Assembly (NCBI RefSeq): GCF_002101735.1
Contig: NZ_LQPE01000112.1
Coordinates: forward strand, 1-33,418
From: Mycobacterium kyorinense
GTDB lineage: Bacteria; Actinomycetota; Actinomycetes; Mycobacteriales; Mycobacteriaceae
Reading direction: 5' to 3'
Length of the DNA: 33,418 bases
The position numbers and the translations under genes are program-made. This document shows positions 1 to 29,500 of the stretch, piece after piece; position 1 is the first letter of the stretch; every line of letters begins with the position of its first letter. The notes under the pieces are model-generated. The model was not told the origin of the DNA, did no database searches, and was given only the letters and a program-made list of their open reading frames with translations.

Positions 1-20348
<20,348 letters not shown>

Positions 20349-20361
20349 CGCACTCCCCCCA
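20349..20361 (-). promoter_or_regulatory. Ribosome binding site of the giant NRPS gene
   Basis: On the coding strand GGGGGGAG is followed by TGCG and then ATG, giving a 4-nt gap. The site sits in the 18-nt spacer after the mbtH-like stop codon and supports the chosen start. The same 4-nt spacing recurs at the other three starts in this window. Confidence 0.75.
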
Positions 20362-20366
20362 CGGAT

Positions 20367-20597
20367 TTACTGATCAAAAGCTCGACTTTCTGCCAGCCTG
20401 TCGCGCAGACTCTTCGGCCGTATATCGGGCCAGTTCTGTTCGATGTAGTCCAGACACGCAGCGCGGTCCGCTTCGCCGTAAACCACCCGCCAACCCGCAG
20501 GAACATCGGCGAAGGTCGGCCACAGACTGTGTTGCTCCTCGTCGTTGACCAAGACAAAAAAGGTGCCATTGTCGTCGTCAAACGGATTGATGCTCAC
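20367..20597 (-). CDS. MbtH-like NRPS accessory protein
   Basis: A 76-residue protein of typical MbtH-family length. It starts [20 protein letters not shown] after the initiator and shows the family signature: N-x-E-x-Q-x-S-L-W-P near residues 18-27, then PAGW, and a C-terminal NWPDIRP with two conserved Trp in all. MbtH-like proteins bind the N-terminal part of A domains and are often needed for their folding or activity. The partner here is most likely the NRPS starting 18 nt downstream, and perhaps the other NRPS genes too. The GTG at 20597 is preferred because the family begins here and GGAG lies 4 nt upstream. The frame is open further upstream to 21035, but that stretch has no family similarity. 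This is a paralogue type found beside many mycobacterial NRPS genes, so I avoid the symbol mbtH, which belongs to the mycobactin locus. Confidence 0.95.
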   Translation of the reverse strand: MSINPFDDDNGTFFVLVNDEEQHSLWPTFADVPAGWRVVYGEADRAACLDYIEQNWPDIRPKSLRDRLAESRAFDQ

Positions 20598-20605
20598 GGC
20601 TCTCC
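20598..20605 (-). promoter_or_regulatory. Ribosome binding site deciding the mbtH-like GTG start
   Basis: The coding strand reads GGAGAGCC then GTG. The GGAG core lies 4 nt from the start codon. This supports GTG at 20597 over any in-frame start further upstream. Confidence 0.65.
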
Positions 20606-20792
20606 AGAGGGTCCAGTCGACATGAGTGCAACCGTTCCAAACTGTACTGAAGTCCAACATGGTCGGTCCGGTGTTTCGACAAAGTCCCTGGTGTGGCTGG
20701 CGTGGTCGCTTGCAATTGGTACGCAACAACCGGTTGGGCGGCGCATGTTTTCGCTCCCTCGCCGACCCGCAACGGGGATGGCTTTGTGGTGT

Positions 20793-20821
20793 TTTTTGCC
20801 GGTTTAGGGCCGCATTGTCAA
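20793..20821 (-). promoter_or_regulatory. Candidate promoter for the mbtH-NRPS operon
   Basis: A perfect TTGACA (complement of 20816-20821) is followed after 17 nt by CAAAAA (20793-20798). That -10 box matches TATAAT at only three positions, so the call rests on the -35 box and spacing. It would leave a leader of roughly 190 nt before the mbtH-like GTG. Confidence 0.35.
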
Positions 20822-21077
20822 CGCAGACACGCCGCGAACGACACGACGCGAGCACTACCGCGGGGCCGAAGACGCTCGCTATCTCGCGCGGAAATTGCTG
20901 GCCTGGTGAGCCGTTAGTGGCGACCTCGATGCCGTTTACCTCGTGGACCAGTCGTTCGTCAACCGGTTCGCCGTCGCCGCCCGGCCGCCGGCATATGCTG
21001 GCAAACATCAGGACACTAAGTTCGTTGCCGGACAACGGTTCACCGCCGTCGGCGTGAGATCACCACAGCGGCTGCCG

Positions 21078-21094
21078 ACCTGAACGATTCAGGT
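21078..21094. promoter_or_regulatory. Perfect 17-bp dyad, candidate operator
   Basis: ACCTGAA-CGA-TTCAGGT has 7-bp perfect arms and a 3-bp spacer. It lies 142 bp upstream of the methyltransferase start and 481 bp upstream of mbtH. The size suits a dimeric repressor such as a TetR or GntR type. No regulator gene is in the window, so the binding protein is unknown. A transcript hairpin is the alternative. Confidence 0.45.
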
Positions 21095-21224
21095 AAATCC
21101 TGCGGGCGGGTGCCGGTATTTTCAGCCCTGGACCGCTGTTGTAGCGGCCGCAATCGAGCCGGCGTGAGTAGCGCCTTTCCGGCTCCCTGTGCGCACTGTT
21201 AGCGTGCAGGATCGGATGGACGGT

Positions 21225-21231
21225 AAGGAGG
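21225..21231 (+). promoter_or_regulatory. Ribosome binding site of the methyltransferase gene
   Basis: AAGGAGG lies 4 nt before the GTG at 21236. It is a near-perfect Shine-Dalgarno sequence and fixes this start. Confidence 0.8.
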
Positions 21232-21235
21232 ATCG

Positions 21236-21910
21236 GTGAAGACCCTTCCTAAAACGTTGGTATTCGGGCTCGTTGAGCCCGCGGCGTTCGGCTTGATGAT
21301 TTTTCTCGCGGCAGGCACATTCAATTACTGGCAAGCCTGGGTTTTTCTGGCGGTGTTCACCCTTTCGATGTGGATCCCCGGCGTCTACTTGCTGCGTACG
21401 AATCCCGTTGCGCTCCAGCGGCGAATGCGGGCCGGCCCGGGTGCGGAGACCCGAATGGCGCAAAAGATCATCAGCGCCGGCTGGTTCTCGTCGCTGGCGG
21501 CGATATTCGTGCTCAGCGCCCTCGACCATCGCTTCGGCTGGTCAGCGGTGCCGACGCCGATCTGCTTGCTTGGTGACGCTCTGGTAGCGGTCGCCCTCGT
21601 CGTGGTGATGCTGGTGGTCATTCAAAACAGTCACGCCGCCGCGACCGTCCGGGTCGAGGATGGTCAGCAAGTGGTTTCCACTGGCCTGTATGGGCTGGTG
21701 CGCCACCCCATGTACACCGGCAATGTGATCATGATGGTCGCGATTCCGCTTGCGCTCGGGTCCTACTGGGGACTTCTCGGCGTCCTCGCCGGTCTTTTCG
21801 TGCTGGCCTTGCGCATCCGCGACGAAGAAAAAATGCTCCGGGAAGAGTTGGCCGGATATCGCGAGTACGCGCAGAAGGTCCGCTATCGCCTGGTGCCATG
21901 TATGTGGTAG
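21236..21910 (+). CDS. Membrane methyltransferase, ICMT/phospholipid methyltransferase-like
   Basis: A 224-residue integral membrane protein with about five hydrophobic segments, near residues 7-28, 33-53, 80-97, 105-130 and 162-193. The C-terminal part carries the family signature of isoprenylcysteine carboxyl methyltransferase-like proteins: GLYGLVRHPMYTG at residues 150-162, then RIRDEEKML near 193-201 and a short ...YREYA...YRLVP tail. Known members use S-adenosylmethionine to methylate carboxyl groups or phospholipid amines at the membrane; the substrate here is unknown. It is the only plus-strand gene, diverges from mbtH and ends 23 nt from the stop of the convergent NRPS. Its place inside an NRPS cluster makes methylation of the peptide or its lipid (for example a terminal carboxyl) conceivable, but that is inference. 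An unrelated housekeeping role is also possible. Confidence 0.85.
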   Translation: MKTLPKTLVFGLVEPAAFGLMIFLAAGTFNYWQAWVFLAVFTLSMWIPGVYLLRTNPVALQRRMRAGPGAETRMAQKIISAGWFSSLAAIFVLSALDHRFGWSAVPTPICLLGDALVAVALVVVMLVVIQNSHAAATVRVEDGQQVVSTGLYGLVRHPMYTGNVIMMVAIPLALGSYWGLLGVLAGLFVLALRIRDEEKMLREELAGYREYAQKVRYRLVPCMW

Positions 21911-21916
21911 CGGGCC

Positions 21917-21933
21917 GGCCGCTACCGGCGGCC
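21917..21933. terminator. Hairpin between convergent stops, possible two-way terminator
   Basis: GGCCGC-TACCG-GCGGCC forms a 6-bp all-GC stem with a 5-nt loop. It fills the 23-bp space between the methyltransferase stop (ends 21910) and the NRPS stop (TAA at 21934-21936). There is no U-tract on either strand, which is common for actinobacterial terminators. Position is the main argument. Confidence 0.45.
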
Positions 21934-23529
21934 TTACCGATCGCTGATCGGGTTCGCTGCAGGAACCTCTGCCAATAACTGGCTGAGGCTTGTGACGGTC
22001 GGCGCATAGAACAAGGCGGACACCGCAAGGCGAGTCTCGAGTGCCGAGTTGATCGCGGCGACTGCCCGCATCGCCGACAGCGAATCGCCGCCCAGGTCGA
22101 AAAACGACTCGTCGACCCCGACCCGATCGAGGCCCAGCACCCGCGCGTAGATGTCGGCCAGGATCTGCTCGGCTCGGGTAGCCGGCGCGCGGTAATCACT
22201 AGGGGCTTCGCGGTTTTCGGGGGCCGGCGCCACACGATGGCGGTGCTCGCCGTCATCGGGCAGATCCATCGACGCCAACGGCCGCGTCGGGTCTGCGGTC
22301 ATGGCCGCCAACACCTGCTCGTACCGCTCCATCAGCGTCTCGATGCTGGCCACGTCGAACACATCGGTGCGGAACTGGACGCGAAGGTCCAATTCTTTGC
22401 CCGGCCCGGCCTGCACCGCCAGCGGGTAGTGGTAGTAGTCGCGGACGCTGAACTCGGTGATGGTCGTTTCGAGTTTGTGCGTCAGTGCGGGAGCGTCGAC
22501 CGGGTAGTTCTCGAAGACAAACACGGTATCGAACAGCCTCGGCAGACCGGTGAGGCGGTGAATCTCGTTGAGCGCCAAGTGCTGATGCTCGAGGGTGTTG
22601 TTGTTGGCATCGTGAAGCTGGGCCAGCAGATCTGCGGGCGTGGTTGCCGCGGTGAGGTTCGCGCGCACCGGAACCGTGTTGATCAACAGGCCCACCATCG
22701 ATTCCGAGCCGGCCACCTCGGCGGGCCTACCGGAGACCACGGCGCCGAAGGCGACGTCACGCTGACCGGTCAGCGAGCTCAGCAGCACTGCCCAGGCGGC
22801 TTGCAGCACGGTGTTGACGGTCGTGTGGCATGAGCGCGCCAGCTTGCCGACGCCGCGTGTGCTCTTCTCCGGCACCTGAAACGTGGCAACGCCTCGCGGC
22901 CCCAGCCCCAGCCGATCCGGTGGTCCCACCAGTGTCGCAGTGTCGAAACCGGTGAGTGCCTTGCGCCAAACAGCTTGGGCGCCAGCACGATCCCGACCGG
23001 ATAGCCAGGCGACATACCGACGATAGGGCGCGGCCGGCGGCAGTCGTTCCCCGCTGTATGCGGCGAATATTTCGCCCAGCAGGATCGGCGTCGACCAGCC
23101 GTCGAGCACGATGTGGTGATTGGTCAGCACGAACCGGTGCCGGTCTGGTGCTGTGCGGATCAACGCCGCGCGCAGGGCCGGCAAGCGGGCGAGGTCGCAC
23201 ACGGCGGCGCGTTCGGCCGCGCACAGCCGCTGGATCTGCTCGTCGACATCGGCATCCTCGGCGTCCAGTTCGGCATAGCGCCAGGGCACGACTGGCTCGG
23301 CCGGAATGATCTGCACGGGCTCGTCGAATTCGGGGCAGAACCGAGCCGCCAGGTGCGGATGTCGGCCGACCACCGTGTGCATCGCATCGTGGAGCCGATG
23401 GGGATCTAGTGGGCCGTGCAGCGTGATATCCAGCTGCACCGCGTACGCATCGTCGATGCCCTGCGCGGCGCAGGCGTGAAAGAGCAACCCCTGTTGCAGC
23501 GGGGTCAGCGGCAACACATCGTCGATGCG
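21934..23529 (-). other. A-less terminal NRPS module: C-T
   Basis: A full DCL-type C domain ([25 protein letters not shown] near 23105) is followed after a linker of only about 40 residues by a T domain ([12 protein letters not shown] near 22085). The linker joins a C-terminal C-domain motif ([13 protein letters not shown]) to VAPAPE, which matches the post-A10 LPAPE motif. It looks as though the A domain was removed cleanly. The T domain is of the type that precedes a C domain, not an E domain. It may be charged in trans or pass the chain to another synthetase. Confidence 0.85.
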
Positions 23530-26500
23530 GTATTGCCGTTGCAGCTCGTCGATCTGCTGCTGGTCAAGGCGTGCGGGCGCGATATCCGAAGGCGTCAATC
23601 CGCCGCCGCCGCGGCGCACATGCGCACACATGCCAGCCAGAGCCTCGAACCACAACCGGCTCAACCGGGTGACCGCGGCCCGATCCAGCGCCGAGGGCGC
23701 CCACACCCAGTTGGCTTGCAGCTGCGGGCCGGCCTCGGCATCGTCGATGGTCCCGGCGTTGAGCAGCACCGTGTGTATCAGCGGCATCGCGATGGCGGTC
23801 GCGGCGCCGGCCGACGCTACGTCCGCCTGGCTGAAACGCCACACATCACCGGACGCGTAAGCTGCCGGGGCGCCGAGGCGCCCCAAATAGTTGAACCCGA
23901 TTGGCGGCTCGGACCCCGCCAGCTCGACGTCGGGGTTGAGATACCGCAGCAGACCGTAGGTCACCGGATCCGGAGCGGCGCGAAGCTGCTCTTTGGCGTC
24001 TTTGACCACCGCTCCCAGCGCCGTCTCGCCGGCCACCACCTGCGCCCAGGACAGCTCACCAACGGTGAGCGCCACCGGATACTTCGTCGTGAACCACCCC
24101 ACGGTGTGCGACAAGTCGACATCGGAGGCCAGTTGTTCGTCACGCCCGTGGCTCTCGACGTCGATGCCGATCGAGTTGCCGTGCCGGCCCAGGAACTGCG
24201 CCCAGGCCAACGCGAACGCGATCAACAGGATGTCGTGTACCCCGGCGTGAAACGCCGCCGGCACCTCGGCCAACAGCATCCGGGTGGTCTCGACATCCAA
24301 CGAGGCCGACAGATGTCCGGCAGTGGCGAACATGTCGACGTCCGGGCGCACCGACGGCACCGCGGCCGGGGTCGCCGCCACCTGCCGCCATGCCTGGGCC
24401 TGCTCAACGATCTCGGCGCGCCGGGCCTGCTCGGCCAGCAGAGATGCCCACCGCGCGAACGAGGTTCCCGTCACCGGTAACGTCACCTGCCGCCCGCCGC
24501 GATGCTGGGCCCAGGCAATGTTGAGGTCCTCCAACAGAATCCGCCACGATACCCCGTCGACCGCAAGGTGGTGAGCGATCACTACCAACTGGCCGGTGGA
24601 GGCCACCCACAATGCGCTGAGCATTACCCCGGCGCCCGGGTCGAGCCGCGACCGCGCCGCTACCACTGCCTCATCGGAGAGCACGTCCACCGACTGCAGG
24701 CAAGCGCCCGCATCCACCGTGCCCGCCTCGGGCACCTGTAACGACCAGCCGCCGGCACCGTCGTCCTCGGCGCGCAGCCGCAACATGGCATGGCGATCCA
24801 GCAGGGCCTGAAGCACGACCACCACGTCGGCCTCGGTCACTTCCTCGGGTGCCTGCAAAACCACCGTCTGGTTGAACTGTTCGATCGGGCCCTGCTGGCC
24901 GCGCAACCAACACATGATCGGGGTCGCGGGCAGCTGCCCGGTGCCGTCGTCGACCGGGCCATCCGCGCCGCTGCCCACGGTGACCACCCGGGCCAGCCTC
25001 GCCACGGTCTGCTCGACGAAGATGTCGCGCGGTCGACAGACCACCCCGGCGGCAAAAGCCAGCGCCACCACCTGCATCGACAAAATGCTGTCTCCGCCGA
25101 GGTCGAAGAAGGAGTCGTCGGCTCCGACGCGTTCGAGGCCCAGGACTTGGGCGTAGATGCCGGCCAGGATCTCTTCGGTGGGGGTGGCCGGGGGCCGGTA
25201 GCGATCGGTGTCGCTGTATTCCGGTGCGGGCAGGGCCCGTTTGTCGAGTTTGCCGTTGACCGTCAACGGCAACGCCTCAAGGACCACCACCGCCGCGGGC
25301 ACCATGTAGGCCGGCAACCGCTCGGCCAGCGCGGTGCGTAGCGCGCCCGCATCGACCTCGCCGGTCACATACCCGACCAGACGCTTGTCACCGGGACGGT
25401 CCTCGCGGGCGATCACCACCGCCGAATCCACCCCCGCGCACTCGCTGAGCGCGGCCTGGATCTCGCCGAGCTCGATGCGATACCCGCGAATCTTGACCTG
25501 CTCATCGGCGCGCCCCACATACTCCAACTGCCCATCGGCGCGCCAACACACCAAATCCCCGGTGCGATACATCCGCTCACCAAACCCACCGAACGGACAC
25601 GCCACAAACCGCGACGCACTCAAACCCGCCCGGCCCACATACCCGCACGCCACCCCGTCACCGGCCACATACAACTCACCGACCACACCGACCGGCACCG
25701 CACGCAACCACCCATCGAGCACAAAAAACCCCAGATGAGCCAACGGCACCCCGATCGGGCTGGCGCTGCCCTCAACATCAGCGGCCACGATCTGCCGAAA
25801 CGACGCATGCACCGTCGTCTCGGTAATCCCATACATGTTCACCAGCCGCGGCAACCCCGGATGATTACCCAGCCACGCGGAAAGACGCTGCGGCTCAAGA
25901 GCTTCCCCACCAAAGACCACCGTCTCAAGCTTGAACTGAGCCCCCAACTCCGGCTGCAGCGCATCCACCGCCTGCAACGCATAAAACGCCGACGGCGTCT
26001 GACTCAACACATTGACCTGCTCGCCAACCAGCACCGCATGCAACTCTTCCGGCGAACGCACCACCGCATCGGGCACCACCACCAACCGCCCACCATGCAA
26101 CAACGCGCCAAAGATCTCCCACACCGAAAAGTCAAACGCCAACGAATGACACTGCGACCACACCTGCCCCGCCGACAGCTCCAACTCGCCGTCCAACGCC
26201 TCCAACAGCCCCACCACACTGCGGTGAGTAACCGCCACCCCCTTAGGCACCCCCGTCGTGCCCGAGGTGTAAATCAGATACGCAACATCATCGCCACCCG
26301 GCGCCGCCAACGCCGTGCACGGCTGGACATCAACAGCGGCATCGCCGACATCGATCACCGCCACACCGCACCCATCAAGCCGCCCAGCCAAATCAGCACA
26401 ACTAATCACCGCCACCGGCGCCGCATCACCAACCACGAACCGCAACCGCGCAGCCGGCACCACCGGATCGATCGGCACATACGCCGCCCCCGCCTTGAGC

Positions 26501-29500
26501 ACCGCCAACATCGCCACAACCGCCTCGACCGACCGCGGCAACAACACCCCCACACACTGCCCCGCCCCCACCCCACGACCAACCAACAAATGCGCCAACC
26601 GATTCGACGCCTCATCAAGCTCGCGATACGTCACCGACACCGCACCACAACTGACCGCCACCGCCTCAGGCGCACGCGCCACCTGCGCCCCAAACAACAC
26701 CGGAACCGACACCACCGACGCCACCGACGCCGACAACACCCCCCAATTACCCACCACACCCAACCGGGCACGCTCAACCTCACCCAACACATCAACCGCC
26801 GACAACCGCCCACCCGGATCAGCAGCCATCCCCACCAACACCCGCTCCAACCGCCCCACCAACACCTCAACACCCACCACATCAAACACATCCGCGTCGA
26901 ATTCGACGGTCCCGCCGATACCGGCGGGCTCTTTCGCCTCGCTCCAGCGTTCGGCCAAGGAGAAGGTCAGATCCATGCGGGCGGTGTGGGTTTCGATCGG
27001 TATCTGGGTGACCTGCAGATCACCCAACCCCAGCGTGGCGGCGGCTTCGGCGGTGTGTCCGGGCAGGTTCTGCCAGGCCAACATCACCTGGACCAGCGGA
27101 TGATGTCCCAGGCTTCGCGTGGGGTTGAGCCGCTCGACCAGCACCTCGAACGGCGCGTCCTGGTGCTCGTAGGCGGCCAGGCTGCGCCGTCGCACCTGGG
27201 CGAGCAGTTCTGCGACGGTGGGGTCTCCGGTCAGATCGACCCGCAGCACTAAGGTGTTGACGAAAAACCCGACCAACTCGTCAAGGGCTGGGTCGCGGCG
27301 CCCGGCGATCGGAAAGCCAACGGCCACATCGAAACTCGCCGTGAGCTTGGCCAGTAGCACCGCCAGCGCGGCCTGCACCACCATGAAGCTGGTCGCGTTG
27401 TGCGCTCGAGCCAACCGCGCCACCTGCTGCTGCAGCTCGGCCGGCCACTCCACCGCCACCCTGGCGCCGCGGTAATCCGCAACCGGCGGGTAAGGGCGAT
27501 TGGTGGGAAGCTGCAGCCGCTCGGGCATACCGGCCAACGCGTCCTCCCAGTAGGCCAGCTGCGCAGCGATGCGGCTGTGATTGTCGTCGAGATCACCGAG
27601 CTGGGCGCGCTGCCACAACGTGTAGTCGGCATACTGCACGGCCAACGGCGCCCAATCGGGGGCCTGCCCCGCGCACCGACTGGCGTAGGCCTGCCCGAGG
27701 TCACGCACGAACGGGACGATCGACCAGCCATCCGCCGCAATATGGTGCACCACGACCACCAGCACGTGTTCGTCGTCGGTGACGGTGAAAAGCCTTGTCC
27801 ACAGCGGGACCTCGACTGCCAGGTCAAAACTGTGCCGCGTCGTCTCATCGATGGCCTCCTCCAGCCGGTTTACCGGCCACCCGGTGGCATCGACGACGTC
27901 CCAACCAAAGTGGGCCTGCTCTACGGGGACGACCACCTGCTGGGGTATTCCCTTGGGCGCCAAGAACAGTGTGCGAAGACTCTCATGCCGGCCCACCACA
28001 TCGGTCAGCGCCGCCGCCAGGGCGTCGACATCCAGTTGCCCACAAAGCCGCAATCCCACCGCGATGTTGTACACCGGTGAGGGCCCGTGCAATTGGTCGA
28101 TGAACCACAGCCGCTGCTGGGCAAAGGACAACGGCACCACGCTCGGCCGCTCGACGGCCACCAGCGGCTCCAGCCGACCGATATCCCGGCCGATACGGGG
28201 GGCCAACTCGGCCACTGTGGGCGCTTCGAACACCGCCCGCACCGAAAGGCTGGCGGCCAGGCTGGTGTTGACCTCGGCGACCAACCGCATGGCGGACAAC
28301 GAATTTCCGCCGAGGTCGAAGAAGGAGTCGTCGGCTCCGACGCGTTCGAGGCCCAGGACTTGGGCGTAGATGCCGGCCAGGATCTCTTCGGTGGGGGTGG
28401 CCGGGGGCCGGTAGCGATCGGTGTCGCTGTATTCCGGTGCGGGCAGGGCCCGTTTGTCGAGTTTGCCGTTGACCGTCAACGGCAACGCCTCAAGGACCAC
28501 CACCGCCGCGGGCACCATGTAGGCCGGCAACCGCTCGGCCAGCGCGGTGCGTAGCGCGCCCGCATCGACCTCGCCGGTCACATACCCGACCAGACGCTTG
28601 TCACCGGGACGGTCCTCGCGGGCGATCACCACCGCCGAATCCACCCCCGCGCACTCGCTGAGCGCGGCCTGGATCTCGCCGAGCTCGATGCGATACCCGC
28701 GAATCTTGACCTGCTCATCGGCGCGCCCCACATACTCCAACTGCCCATCGGCGCGCCAACACACCAAATCCCCGGTGCGATACATCCGCTCACCAAACCC
28801 ACCGAACGGACACGCCACAAACCGCGACGCACTCAAACCCGCCCGGCCCACATACCCGCACGCCACCCCGTCACCGGCCACATACAACTCACCGACCACA
28901 CCGACCGGCACCGCACGCAACCACCCATCGAGCACAAAAAACCCCAGATGAGCCAACGGCACCCCGATCGGGCTGGCGCTGCCCTCAACATCAGCGGCCA
29001 CGATCTGCCGAAACGACGCATGCACCGTCGTCTCGGTAATCCCATACATGTTCACCAGCCGCGGCAACCCCGGATGATTACCCAGCCACGCGGAAAGACG
29101 CTGCGGCTCAAGAGCTTCCCCACCAAAGACCACCGTCTCAAGCTTGAACTGAGCCCCCAACTCCGGCTGCAGCGCATCCACCGCCTGCAACGCATAAAAC
29201 GCCGACGGCGTCTGACTCAACACATTGACCTGCTCGCCAACCAGCACCGCATGCAACTCTTCCGGCGAACGCACCACCGCATCGGGCACCACCACCAACC
29301 GCCCACCATGCAACAACGCGCCAAAGATCTCCCACACCGAAAAGTCAAACGCCAACGAATGACACTGCGACCACACCTGCCCCGCCGACAGCTCCAACTC
29401 GCCGTCCAACGCCTCCAACAGCCCCACCACACTGCGGTGAGTAACCGCCACCCCCTTAGGCACCCCCGTCGTGCCCGAGGTGTAAATCAGATACGCAACA

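Larger units (their letters stand above)
20598..21235. promoter_or_regulatory. 638-bp divergent intergenic region, no gene seen
   Basis: This lies between the divergent mbtH-NRPS operon (left) and the methyltransferase gene (right) and is visibly less GC-biased than the coding parts. I find no convincing protein in any frame. It holds a consensus -35 box facing mbtH, a perfect 17-bp dyad at 21078-21094, and two AACCGGTT palindromes (20728-20735 and 20961-20968; the first extends to CAACCGGTTG). It should contain both promoters and their control sites. Confidence 0.7.

Noticed and set aside
20367..21035. Extended 222-residue version of the mbtH-like frame
   Set aside because: The upstream 146 codons have no MbtH similarity; the family starts at the GTG at 20597, where a good RBS is present.
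20626..21057. Plus-strand frame of 143 codons in the intergenic region
   Set aside because: Low-complexity, Arg/Ser/Pro-rich translation, no RBS and no family resemblance.
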